From NCBI RefSeq assembly GCF_024139115.2, contig NC_085141.1:174852994-174916993 (forward strand): a stretch of DNA of 64,000 nucleotides, in the 5' to 3' direction. Of the stretch, positions 22,765 through 33,193 are shown piece after piece (the first letter of the stretch is position 1; every line of letters starts with the position of its first letter). The notes beneath the pieces are model-generated. The model did not search any database, had not been told where the DNA came from, and was given only the letters and a program-made list of their open reading frames with translations. Origin of the DNA: Armigeres subalbatus (lineage: Eukaryota; Arthropoda; Insecta; Diptera; Culicidae). Both the position numbers and the translations under genes were made by a program.

Positions 22765-23160
22765 GACAAAATGAGTCATGATTTCGAGAAAAATGAGTGT
22801 TTTTATGTTATGAAAATACACCATGAAAAAAGGTCATGAAATCATGGCTCTTTCTGTTGTAACGCAATCCTGGCGTTACGTTTTCGATATTTGATGACGA
22901 AAAGTGACAAACGGAGTCATGATACCATGAACCATGCACTCCGGAACCAAGGCCAAAGTTATGAAAACAGAATCATAATTCATGAATCTGGCATTTGTCA
23001 TTTATGGTTCCGATTAATTTGACGAGAAGTTGCCATCTAGGTCATGATATCATGACTCATGCACACCGGAACCATGAACTAAGGTCATGAAAGTAGACAA
23101 ATAATTTATGAATCTTGTATCTGTCATTTATGATTCCATGGCTTCAATTCAAATCTTCAA
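22765..23160. repeat. GTCATGAT-rich palindromic repeat field
   Basis: Many short palindromic words ('gtcatgatatcatgac', 'ggtcatgaaatcatggc') with 'cattccggaacca' spacers. A second field of the same type lies at 42880-43200. The termini are not resolved. Confidence 0.55.
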
Positions 23161-23829
23161 ATCTCAGAATAAAAATCCCTAACTGTCCAGTCAATTTTTT
23201 CCACTCGAAGAGGCCCAAGACATAGGGGAACTCCTCTTGGATTTCATCTCATAGCTGCGTTGTTCATCCCGTCAAAAGCAATGCAATGGAAAGCTATTTG
23301 ATTTGTTTTTAGATTTTATGATTTTTTTTTTTCAGCATTGAACACGCATGTTGACAAAAAGAAGTGACGAAATTGGTGCCGTATTTCTTTGTTTCGCGAT
23401 GAAAGGAATATATGTTCAGTGAGATGGAGATCGGAACAGTTCCCCTATTTATTAGAATAATTTTTGTGGCAACCTCAGTTGAAATCATGTGTAACTGACT
23501 AAAAAATCTGTCGGCAGCTAAGGGGGTGCAGGGTAGTTCATGATTTTTTCCTTGTTTATTTTTTTATACACTTACAATGATTCATGCGTTGTACATATTT
23601 TTGACGTAGGACTTACGTCTTTCTTTACTATACCGGGTGTCATCTCGAAATATTCAAATCGACCGCGTTACGCTGTGTTGAAAGATTTTAAACGTTAATA
23701 GTGTTCGTCTCAGTGGACGAATTTCTGCGGTAAGCCCCTCAATCGACAGATTTCAAGTATGCCTTCCATGTCCATGCTTGATAAGACCCGAAAAACTTGT
23801 TTCAATAGGCATGAAACTGTTTTCAATGA
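23161..23829. other. No gene seen; carries a dispersed motif
   Basis: Contains 'gacgtaggacttacgtc' (about 23604-23620), related in part to the 'gtggacgtaggactt'-like words at about 32095 and about 33135. Otherwise unremarkable. Confidence 0.4.
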
Positions 23830-24230
23830 AAAACATTGAGATCAGGGGAACCTATAAATATGGGTACCGCATAATTCTTGCATCATTCCATTACCACGTT
23901 CTGATTGGTGCAGACACCAGCGAATGAGCAGCCGCTGGGTCTGCCGAGAAGCCATAAAATAGCGCTGACCGGCACAAGCGAAGCAACCGCATCATCGATT
24001 GAACAGCACTCACACCTTTTAACAGGGAATGAATTCTGCACCGACCGCTTTTTCGGCTCGACACCATCGAAGCGACCATCATCAGCCGAAACGTAGCCAG
24101 AACATCAGCAATCCACCCTACAGACCCGACAAACAGCAATGTTGAGCAGATACCGGCAGCAGCAGCAGAGTCGAGCCGAGACAGGCTGAAGAAAAGCAAC
24201 ATGATGCAGCATGTATGTCCAAAAACCCAG
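23830..24230 (+). promoter_or_regulatory. Promoter-like segment, possibly an LTR or UTR remnant
   Basis: A TATA-like word (cctataaatatg, about 23850) is followed about 30 bp on by a C-A-T-T initiator-like context, then a GC-richer, CAG-rich stretch (about 23905-24200) without stops over 140 codons on the minus strand. B element 1a starts abruptly at 24231. It might be a decayed LTR/leader or a host 5' UTR; I cannot decide. Confidence 0.3.
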
Positions 24231-24639
24231 ATTAATCCACCTAGCGGTGATGGTGCCTTTCTCGTTCGTTCAAAAGGTTTGGAAAAATCTAAAATAACAC
24301 CAATATGTGGATTGGTCTTATTTTTCATATTTGTTTATATGCATAAAAAAAATTCTCTGCAAAAAATGGCATTTTATTTTGTTGTTTTAAAATTAGTATT
24401 TTCGCCATAACTTTTGACCCAATCGTACGATCCGTCCAAGTTTCTATAGGAAACAATGGAACAAGATTCTGCGTCGAATGCAATCTGTTGCGAGCGACCT
24501 GAGAAGCACACATATTCCACATCAATCACAGTACCTTATATATGACCGGATTCAGTCAGTCATTCAGTCAGGTTACTGCAACCAGATTTGTTGAACTTGT
24601 GTTGCTTGGGGAATAGATGAAGTCTAAGTGCTAAAAAAG

Positions 24640-25830
24640 TGAGCTAGACTTTTTTGAACTCTTTTTCACAATAAATAGTGATTTGACAATAACATCTAAG
24701 CCCATAGTCTGGCCATAGATCTGCCAATTTTCAATAAGAAAATATGAAGCATTCTGCGTCGAATGAAATTTAATGCGAGCAAATCGGTTGATGAAGAGTG
24801 CCTGAAAAATGAGTGACATTTTTTTTGCGATTTTTCCATAAAAAAAATGGTATAATTTTCGATCCCATAGTCCGATCTGGCAAATTTTCAATAGGAAACA
24901 ACGGGACAGGATTCTACGTCGAGTGCAACTTGTTGTGAGCAAATCAGTTGAGGATAAGTGCCCGAAAAATGAGTGACATTTTTTACACGATTTTTTCGTA
25001 TGATTTTGTATTTTGGCCATAACTTTTGATCACATAGTCCGATCTGGCCAATTTCGAATAGGAAACAATGGAACAAGATTCTGCGTCGAACGCAACTTGT
25101 TGCGAGCAAATCAGTTGAGGATAAGTGCCCGAAAAATGAGTGACATTTTTTACACGATTTTTTCGTATGATTTTGTATTTTGGTCATAACTTTCGATCCC
25201 ATAGTCCAATCTGGCCAATTTCAAATAAGAAATAATGAGACAGGATTTTGCGTCGAATGCAACTTGTTGCGAGCAAATCGGTTGAGGATAAGTGCCCGAA
25301 AAATTAGTGACATTTTTTACGCGATTTTTTCGTATGAATTTGTATTTTGGCCATATTTTTCGATTCCATAGTCCGATCTGGCCAATTTGAAATAGGAAAC
25401 AATGGCACAGGATTTTGCGTCGAATGCAACTTGTTGCGAGCAAATCGGTTGAGGACAAGTGCTCGAAAAATGAGGGACATTTTTTACGCGATTTTTTCGT
25501 ACGAATTTGTATTTTGGCCATAACTTTCGATCCCATAGTCCGATCTAGCCAATTTCAAATAGGAAACAATGGGACAGGATTCTGCGTCGAATGCAACTTG
25601 TTGCGAGCAAATCGGTTGAGGATAAGTGCCCGAAAAATGAGTGACATTTTTTACGCGATTTTTTCGTATGATTTTGTATTTTGGCCATAAATTTCGATCC
25701 CATAGTCCGATCTGGCCAATTTCAAATAGGAAACAATGGGACAGGATTCTGCGTCGAATGCAACTTGTTGCGAGCAAATCGGTTGAGGATAAGTGCCCGA
25801 AAAATGAGTGACATTTTTTGAGTAGTTTTG
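24640..25830 (+). repeat. ~167-bp tandem units inside B element 1a
   Basis: Successive starts of 'gacatttttt' occur near 24973, 25141, 25308, 25475, 25642 and 25810, spacing 167-168 bp. Units differ by a few percent; those at the left edge are more diverged. The near multiple of three explains the repeated minus-strand peptide, which is not evidence of a gene. Confidence 0.85.
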
Positions 25831-25831
25831 C

Positions 25832-25842
25832 GCACACACACA

Positions 25843-25888
<46 letters not shown>
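25832..25888 (+). repeat. (CA)n microsatellite in B element 1a, unoccupied
   Basis: About 28 CA dinucleotides with one TA interruption, followed directly by the B tail. This tract has no retrotransposon in it and so shows the empty-site structure for the occupied tracts at 26841/31766 and 34821/42472. Confidence 0.95.
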
Positions 25889-25892
<4 letters not shown>

Positions 25893-26021
25893 TCACCTCG
25901 ATTCGTCGAACTGAGTCGATTGGTATATAACACTATGGGTCTCCGGGCCTTCTATAAAAAGTTTGTTTTTGGAGCGATCATATAGCCTTTACCGTATACT
26001 TAGTATACGAGAAAGGCAAAA

Positions 26022-26868
26022 ATGGTATAATTTTCGATCCCATAGTCCGATATGGCCAATTTTCAATAGGAAACAACGGAACAGGATTCTACGTCGAATG
26101 CAACTTGTTGTGAGCAAATCGATTGAGGATAAGTGCCCGGAAAATGAGTGACATTTATTACGCGATTTTTTTGTATGAATTTGTATTTTGGCCATAACTT
26201 TCGATCCCATAGTTCGATCAGACCAATTTCAAATAGGAAACAATGGGACAGGATTCTGCATCGAATGCAACTTGTTGCGAGCAAATCGGTTGAGAATAAG
26301 TTCCCGAAAAATGAGTGACATTTTTTACGCGATTTTTTCGTATGAATTTGTATTTTGGCCATAACTTCTGATCCCATAGTCCGATCTGACCAATTTCAAA
26401 TAGGAAACAATGGGACAGGATTCTGCGTCGAATGCAACTTGTTGCAAGCAAATCGGTTAAGGATAAGTGCCCGAAAAATGAGTGAAATTTTTTACGCGAT
26501 TTTTTCGTATGAATTTGTATTTTGGCCATAACTTCTGATCCCATATTCCGATCTGACCAATTTCAAATAGGAAACAATGGGACAAGATTCTGCGTCGAAT
26601 GCAACTTGTTGCGAGCAAATCGGTTGAGGATAAGGGCCCGAAAAATGAGTGACTTTTCTTACGCGATTTTTTCGTATGAATTTGTATTTTGTCCATAACT
26701 TCTGATCCCATAGTCCGATCTGACCAATTTCAAACAGGAAACAATGGGACAGGATTCTGCGTCGAATGCAACTTGTTGCGAGCAAATCGGTTGAGGATAA
26801 GTGCCCGAAAAATGAGTGACATTTTTTGAGTAGTTTTGCGCACACACACACACACATACACACACACA
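26022..26868 (+). mobile_element. B-family element 1b, left part (continues at 31766-31920)
   Basis: It starts directly after the tail of element 1a with 'atggtataattttcgatccc', an internal B sequence also found near 24847, so the head is missing and the two copies are joined head to tail. About five 167-bp units follow, then 'gagtagttttgcg' and (CA)n at 26841-26868. The rest of its CA tract and its tail lie at 31766-31920, beyond an R1-clade insertion. Confidence 0.85.
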
Positions 26869-26870
26869 GC

Positions 26871-27510
26871 GCCGAGAAACTGGCGGACCTTGGTAAAGAG
26901 GTTTGTAGCATAAGGCGGACGAGAGCGGGCGAGATGATCCTTGTCTTAAGGAAGGGCTCACAGGCGAATGGTACCTCATATGGAGCGCTAGCCCAGGAAG
27001 TCCCTAGGCGAGAGCGTAGAAGTGGGGGCTCTACATGACGAAGTGACTCTCCAATGCAAGCAGCTGGACGAGGTCACGACAGCGGAGGAGATCGCCTCGG
27101 CCATCAAGGACCAAGGTGGAGTGGTGGTAGCAAATGCGTCCATCCGTCTGCGAAGAGGACCGCAGGGGACGCAGATTGCCACGGTGAAGTTACCGGCCAT
27201 CGACGCTAACAAGGTGATCAAAGTTGGTAAGCTGAAAGTTGGCTGGTCAGTATGTCCAGTCAGCCTCTACCAACCACCGGTAGTCGACAAGTGCTTCCGC
27301 TGCCTCGAACCGGGACACAAATCGTGGGCGTGCAAAGGGCCGGATAGGAGTAACCTATGTAGGCGATGCGGCGAAGAAGGCCATAAGGCGCACACGTGCG
27401 AGAAAGCACCATCGTGTACGCTATGCGCGAGCAGGAAGCAGGAACATAACCACGCTATGGGTGGACCTGCGTGCCCGTTGAGTGGTTATACGAGGAAGCC
27501 GTGCAAGTAA
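26871..27510 (+). pseudogene. R1-clade ORF1 (gag-like), 3' part
   Basis: ORF1 proteins of these elements bind the element RNA. Readable from the truncation point is LADLGKEVCSIRRTRAGEM, then a one-base frameshift near 27002 (AQEV, then LGESVEV), then an open frame to TAA at 27508-27510. The C-terminal half has three zinc knuckles: CFRCLEPGHKSWAC, CRRCGEEGHKAHTC and a degenerate CTLC...H...C. Residue order matches ORF1 at 36876-38278. The stop overlaps the expected ORF2 start (TAACG, where the sister copy has TAATG). Confidence 0.88.
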
Positions 27511-30417
27511 CGCAGCTCAACCTCAACCATTGTGCGGCCGCCCAGCAGTTGCTGTGGCAGTCGGTAGTAGAAGCGAGAACGGACGTCGCTATCTTGTCGG
27601 ACCCGTACCGCATCCCCGCGGATAATGGGAACTGGGTAGCGGATAGATCCAAATCAGCGGCGATTTGTACGACGGGAAGATACCCGATCCAGGAAGTGCT
27701 GAACACAAGAGCGGAGGGTACTGTTATAGCGAAAATAAATGGAGTGTACTACTGCAGCTGCTACGCCCCACCAAGGTGGCCGATAGAACAATTCACCGAG
27801 ATGGTCGATCGGCTAACATCAGACCTAGTGGGTAGCAAGCCAGTAGTAATTGCAGGAGACTTCAATGCGTGGGCGATAGAGTGGGGAAGTCGCTTTACTA
27901 ACCGGAGAGGGCAAACGCTGCTAGAGGCTTTCGCCAAGCTGGATGTCGTGCTGTGCAACGAAGGCTCCAAAAGTACCTTCCAGCGAAACGGAGTGGAATC
28001 GATAATAGACGTAACGTTCTGCAGTCCAAGTTTGGTCGGTGATATGCAGTGGATGGTCGACGACGGTTACACCCACAGTGACCATCTAGCTATCCGGTAC
28101 AGGATAGGCAGCGAGGCAAGAAGAGAAAGCCGGAGAGCTACTCCCACAACCCGGTCGTGGAAGGTCGCCCACTTCGACGGTGGGACCTTCAGTGAAGCTA
28201 TGGGTCTGGAAGAAAACACGGGAAGTTTAAGCGGCGACGAACTGGTTGCGGTCCTGTCTCGAGCTTGTGACGCGACCATGCCGAGGAAGGTGCGACCACG
28301 GAACTGCAGGCCACAGGTATACTGGTGGAGCGATGAAATTGCAGCCCTTCGAGCAGCCTGTCTCCGGGCTAGAAGAAAAACGCAAAGGACACGCTTGGCG
28401 GAAGTGAGGGAGGAACGCATCGAGCAATTCAAAGCAGCGAGACTGGCTCTAAACAAGGCCATCAAAGAAAGCAAGAAAGCCTGCTTCGACAGACTGTGCC
28501 AGAGCGCCAACTCGAACCCATGGGGAGACGCCTATCGGGTGGTGATGGCCAAAACAAGAGGAGCACTGGCTCCTCCCGAGCGATGTCCAACGAGGCTGAA
28601 GACTATAATCGAGGCACTATTCCCGCACCACGGCCCAACCCACTGGCCGCCAGCAGCGAGGGTAGCAAATGATGAAGCGGTGGAGAGGGTGACGGTAGAA
28701 GAGATATTGACGGTGGCAAAGTCCCTCGACCCGAGTAAAGCACCTGGTCCGGACGGGATCCCGAATATGGCATTGAAGGCAGCCAGAACGACTAACCCGA
28801 ACATGTTTAGGTTGGCCATGCAGAAGTGTCTGGACGAGAGGACATTCCCGGATATATGGAAGAGACAGCGTTTGGTCCTGTTACCGAAACCTGGCAAGCC
28901 ACCAGGAGACCCCTCAGCGTACAGACCAATCTGTCTTATAGACACGGTAGGGAAGCTACTGGAGAAGTTGATCCTGAACAGACTGTCGCCGTACGTCGAG
29001 GAGGTAGGAGGATTATCGAGCGAGCAATTCGGCTTTCGGAGAGGAAGGTCTACTCTGGGTGCCATTAAATCGGTGGTTGACACTGCAAAGGTCGCCATCG
29101 AATGCAAGCGGCGCGGTATACGTTACTGCGCAGTAATAACACTCGACGTGCGGAATGCATTCAACAGTGCGTGCTGGATGGAGATCGCGAACTCGTTGCT
29201 TCGGGTGGGAGTACCGGTAGGGTTGTACAAGATTCTGGGAAGTTACTTTCAGAATCGAGTATTGATCTACGAGACAGACGAAGGCATTGCTGTGGAACGT
29301 GATGTACGTTGCCGTTAAAGCTCCCACCAAGAGTCAAGTTAGTGGGATTCGCCGATGACGTAACCATGACCGTGTACGGAGAATCCGTCGAAGAGGTCGA
29401 ATTGACTGCAGCCTATTCGATCAGCCTAGTGGAGGAATGGTTGCGCAGCAAGAAGCTACAGTTGGCGCATCATAAAACGGAGATGATAGTCGTTAACAAT
29501 CGGAAATCGGTTCAGGAGGCGACAATTAGAGTCGGCGGCTGCGACATCACCTCCAAGAGATCTCTGAAACAATTGGGGGTGATGCTCGACGATAAGTTGA
29601 GCTTTAAAAGTCATGTCGACTACGCCTGCCAGCGCGCGTCGACGGCGATAGCGGCACTATCGAGGATGATGGCGAACAACTCTAGGGTGTGCTCCAGCAA
29701 GCGCAAGCTGCTGGCAAGCGTGGCGGTTTCAATACTACGATACGGAGGACCAGCTTGGGTGTCAGCGTTGAGCATAAACTGCAACGCGCGAAAGCTGGAG
29801 AGTACTCATAGGCTAATGTGCCTGAGAGTTATCAGCGCATATCGCACCGTATCTCGCGAAGCGGCATGTGTACTCGCGGGCATGATGCCTATCAAACTGG
29901 TGGTAGAGGAAGACGAGGAGTGCTACGCCCTCAGGGGCACCGATAACGCTCGAAGGAATATAAAGGCAGCAACGGTAGCCAAATGGCAGAGAGAGTGGGA
30001 CAACTCGCCTAAGGGAAGGTGGACCCATCGCTTAGTCCCAAGTGTGTCGGCATGGATTAGCAGACCTCATGGGGAGCTAAACTTTGGCTTGACCCAGTTC
30101 TTAACAGGCCATGGATGCTTCAAGTGGTACCTACACAGGTTTGGTCACGCGGCTTCTCCCACCTGTCCGCAATGCCCAGACGTGACAGAAACGGCTGAAC
30201 ACATCCTGTTCACATGTCCTCGGTTCGAAACGGAGAGGAGTGCGATGTTGGGGCATGCGGAACGGACACAAACACTGATGACTTCGTCATACCAATGTGC
30301 AAGAAACCAGCCTAGTGGAGAGCGGTTGCAAGAGCGACGTCCAGGATAGCCGACATCCTGCAACGAAGTTGGCGCATAGAGCAGCAGCAGGCAGCCGTTA
30401 CGGATAGCGGACCATGA
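27510..30417 (+). pseudogene. R1-clade ORF2: endonuclease + reverse transcriptase (broken)
   Basis: Begins with ACG at the position of the sister element's ATG. An AP-type endonuclease comes first (QLNLNHC, SDPYR, GDFNAW, YTHSDHLAIRY), then a linker, then the reverse transcriptase (KAPGPDGIPN, LLPKPGKPPG, SAYRPICL, FGFRRGRST, LDVRNAFNSA, GFADDV at about 29345) and a C-terminal zinc-finger region (CPQCPDVTETAEHIL). The normal endonuclease Glu (EPY) is Asp here. Around 29285-29310 some 25 codons including the GVPQGS box are missing and the frame shifts; another shift occurs near 30320, after which the frame reaches TGA at 30415. It cannot make active enzyme. Confidence 0.9.
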
Positions 30418-31756
30418 GTCGTGGAAGTCGTGAATATATATGTCGATAATGGATGGGAACGACAGCGTCGCAACTGTATTCAGCTTGCGGCGAGCGCGTA
30501 GCCGCAGAACGTGGCGAAACGGCCGGGTTCGGAGGAGCTCCCGCTTTCGGGGAACTTCTCGTCGGAGTAGGTTAGATCCGCCGTCGGGGACTATCCGAGT
30601 CGTTCGCGATCGCGACCGAGGCGGGAGCTAAATGGCTCAATGAATAAGGTGAGAGCTGAATGGCTCAAGGCAAATGAAACTCGGTTATCGGAGTAGGCTA
30701 GGTCCACCGCCGGGGATCAGCTGAGTAGACCGTGGCGTGCGAATGTACCGGCTTCGGGTCGTCGGGGCACCATTGAACTGGAAGTTATCTCCACCCGGAA
30801 TCTTTGGATTGACCTCGGCACTCGCCCGGTCACCCGTTGAGACGGGTCGTCGGTTACGTGGAGCTTCCGACGTCGGGGCACTACCTGTCGGAGTAGGATT
30901 GATCCACCGCCGGGGACTATCCGAGTAGTCCGCGACCAAGGTGAGAGCTGAATGGCTCATCGGTTAAGCAAGAAGCTGAAAGGCGCAGTTCATGGGAAAT
31001 CGGTTAATCGGAGTAGGCTAGGTCCACCGCCGGGGACCAGTTGAGTAGATCGTGCCGCGTGAATGCACCTGCTTCGGGTCGTCGGGGCACCACTGAACCG
31101 GAAGCTATCTCCACCCGGAATCTTTGGCCTGACCTCGGCACTCGTCCGGTCACCCGTTGAAGTGAGAATGTGCGTAGGACTTGAGCGGATCTATGAACAT
31201 GCATACCAGGTGAATGTGTAGTGTTGGTAATGTAACAGCCATCCACGAATGCGGGTCGTCGGTATCGGGGGAGCTTCCGCCGCCGGGGGACTCCCCGTCG
31301 GAGTAGGGTAGATCCGCCGCCGGGGGACTATCTGAGTAGCTTGCGAGCACGTTGAGAGCTAAATGGCTCTAAAAATAAAAAGGAAAGTAGATGCGTTGCT
31401 GAATGGCACAAGGAAAAAAAAAGTAAAGGGCTTAAGGGCCCACGCTTTTGTGTGCTTGCTGGCACCAATAAGGGAGCCAAAGGGCTCAGACGTATGACAA
31501 AACATCGAAGAGAGGCACTGTGAAAGGTGTTGTTTTTGGAGGAGTACTTTTAGTACTGCTTTCCCCCACAGAAGTAATACTGAAAGGTAGTCCCGGGGGG
31601 AATTGTGCATTAGAAGAGAGGGTAACTCAAGTAACCTTCTGTTGCTTGGGTGGGTTTAGTGGGTCCGGCGGTCTGGCCTTCTGCCAACCGCGCCAACCCC
31701 ACTCCCTGAGTGATAATTTCAGGTGTCTGTATGCAGATTTGCCTTCATCCCTCTAT
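30418..31756 (+). repeat. GC-rich 3' UTR with 324-bp direct repeats
   Basis: The segments 30689-30841 and 31013-31160 are near-identical copies ('ggagtaggctaggtccaccg', then 'cggaatctttgg', then 'ctcggcactcg'), 324 bp apart. Shorter 'gtcggagtagg'/'ccgccggggactat' modules also occur near 30560, 30890 and 31300. The same modules are in the 3' UTR fragments at 35510-35600 and 43215-43555, so they are a family character. No ORF is credible. Confidence 0.8.
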
Positions 31757-31765
31757 AAAAAAAAA

Positions 31766-31920
31766 CACACACACACACACACACACAGACATCACCTCGA
31801 TTCGTCGAACTGAGTCGATTGGTATATAACACTATGGGTCTCCGGGCCTTCTATAAAAAGTTTGTTTTTGGAGCGATCATATAGCCTTTACCGTATACTT
31901 AGTATACGAGAAAGGCAAAA
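31766..31920 (+). mobile_element. B element 1b, right part (CA tract and tail)
   Basis: (CA)n at 31766-31787 is followed by 'gacatcacctcgattcg' and the standard B tail ending 'acgagaaaggcaaaa' at 31920. The tail is essentially identical to that at 25889-26021. Confidence 0.9.
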
Positions 31921-32640
31921 ACAAACGGTTCTTCAGAGAGCCAATAATAGAGATCAATATCAATGCTTTCAATACCCTTCGGGATAGAAATTGTACTTGG
32001 GTGCCAAATCCAATATTCTAGAGATAAAATTTTATGCGTGATTTTCATAAATACCGTCAAAACTAACAGTGGATAATTTTTCCGATTTAACCGCGAAGTG
32101 GACGAAGGACTTCGCTTGACCATGCCTTTAAAGATTCATAAGATGTCCAAATCTCTCACATAATCTTATTCGGATGAAAAAACACCGATAACAGCTCAAA
32201 CATTAATAAACTATCAATCGATTTTTCATCAAATGTTGGATTTTTTGGCATTGATAAAAAAAATATGTAGATAAACATTGTTTGATACTGACCGCACACA
32301 AAGCGAACGTGACTGAATGATCGTCCCATGTTACCAATTCTAAATCTTATCACCCGAAATCCCATGTCCGGGTGTTTCCTTTCTTCTACTACTAACAATG
32401 TTGTCTCAGAAAAGAACACCCTACTTCCCACCTGAACTGCAATTCTAAGCTCGCTTGCCCGGCTTATTGGCCTGTATCTAGCGAAAAGTCCCGTTAGGAA
32501 ATAGACGCCAGCAGCGAGCAACAAGCGTAAAAAAGAAGAAGCCCTTCTCGAACGCGTTGATGATGATGACGCTTTGGCTGACAAATAAGCGGGATACAAG
32601 ACACTAGCTGATTGGCCCACCAATTGGGAAGCAGAGAAGA
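31921..32640. other. Unique-looking DNA with an inverted-repeat partner at 33065-33185
   Basis: The segment 32062-32165 ('aagtggacgaaggactt', 'gcttgaccatgcctttaa', 'tctcacat') is repeated in reverse complement at 33065-33185. The remainder (including a 155-codon open frame, 32156-32623 minus) shows no family I recognise. Confidence 0.45.
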
Positions 32641-32700
32641 TTCAAAATAAGGTATAAAAGAAAAGTGCATTCGCTCGCAGAGCATTCAATCTTTTTTATA
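32640..32700 (+). promoter_or_regulatory. TATA-type promoter candidate
   Basis: The word 'ggtataaaag' (about 32650-32659) is followed about 30 bp later by 'gcattcaatc', an initiator-like context. CCAAT/ATTGG words ('gattggcccaccaattggg', about 32611-32629) lie just upstream. No downstream ORF of note is found. Confidence 0.35.
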
Positions 32701-32769
32701 CCATCACTAGAAATTCGCGGTTATTTGAAAAGATCGTTTTCTTACTTTTTGCACTCAGCCGAAGCAAAC

Positions 32770-32785
32770 AGCCTTTTTCAAGGCT
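32770..32785 (+). other. 16-nt hairpin with histone 3'-end geometry
   Basis: AGCCTT-TTTC-AAGGCT forms a 6-bp stem with a 4-base TTTC loop, the geometry and loop of replication-dependent histone mRNA stem-loops, though the stem bases differ from the consensus. A purine-rich 'taagagttaaa' follows. It lies about 120 bp after the TATA candidate with no histone ORF between, so at best it is a relic and may be chance. Confidence 0.2.
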
Positions 32786-33193
32786 TTAAGAGTTAAAAAT
32801 AATGTTCTCCTTCAGTCGCTATCGCACGGATTAGAAGGCTCTTCAGTGGAAGGGCTGAGATACAGTATACATCCCCTGCTGAGCTAACTTGTGGTGTATT
32901 TCAGGCAGTCCTTCAGTGGGAAGGTTGCCACTGTCGAGGCTTATATTTCGTGACCGGACAGATACTTCCTGATTTTTTTTATGGTTCTTGTTCGAGGTAG
33001 ATTTGATTTCTGTGTCGGTTTGATGAGAAGATTTTGCCAAGGAATGGTATGCAACGCCGATTATTTATCCAAAATAGTTGATGTGAGAAATCTGAACATA
33101 TTATGTATCTTAAAGGCATGGTCAAGTCAAGTCCTACGTCCACTTAGCGGTTATGTCACAGACATTACCCACTGTTCGTTTTTAGAATAAGGG

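Larger units (their letters stand above)
24231..26021 (+). mobile_element. B-family element 1a (head, 167-bp array, CA tract, tail)
   Basis: The head 'attaatccacctagcggtga' leads to 'tgcctttctcg'. About seven tandem units of ~167 bp follow to about 25830 ('gtgacattttttacgcg' and 'gccataactttcgatccc' in each), then (CA)n at 25832-25888 and the tail, starting 'gacatcacctcgattcg' and ending 'tacgagaaaggcaaaa'. The short words tgcctttctcgt and acgagaaaggca are inverted near the two ends. No protein is encoded; the array merely keeps a minus-strand frame open. I recognise it as a common Aedes repeat but not by a formal name. Confidence 0.85.
26869..31765 (+). mobile_element. R1-clade non-LTR retrotransposon 1, 5'-truncated, in (CA)n
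   Basis: The element lies between CA tracts 26841-26868 and 31766-31787 and ends in a short poly(A) (31757-31765). It contains the end of ORF1, ORF2 and a GC-rich 3' UTR of about 1.3 kb with internal 324-bp repeats. The 5' truncation falls inside ORF1. R1-clade families with (AC)n specificity (Mino) and (ACAY)n specificity (Waldo) are known, and the placement here matches the first type. It is inactive (see ORF entries). Confidence 0.9.

Noticed and set aside
23891..24328. 145-codon minus-strand ORF with membrane-like segment
   Set aside because: It crosses the boundary of the B element at 24231, so the two parts have different origins; no motif recognised.
24888..26711. Chains of minus-strand ORFs containing HSFFGHLSSTDLLATSC
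   Set aside because: They are one frame of the 167-bp non-coding tandem unit of B elements.
27761..29107. Antisense ORFs within the retrotransposon
   Set aside because: Shadows of the conserved ORF2 frame on the opposite strand.
32156..32623. 155-codon minus-strand ORF as a histone H2A relative
   Set aside because: Only a few residues (AG..F..G..AR) line up; too weak to claim.
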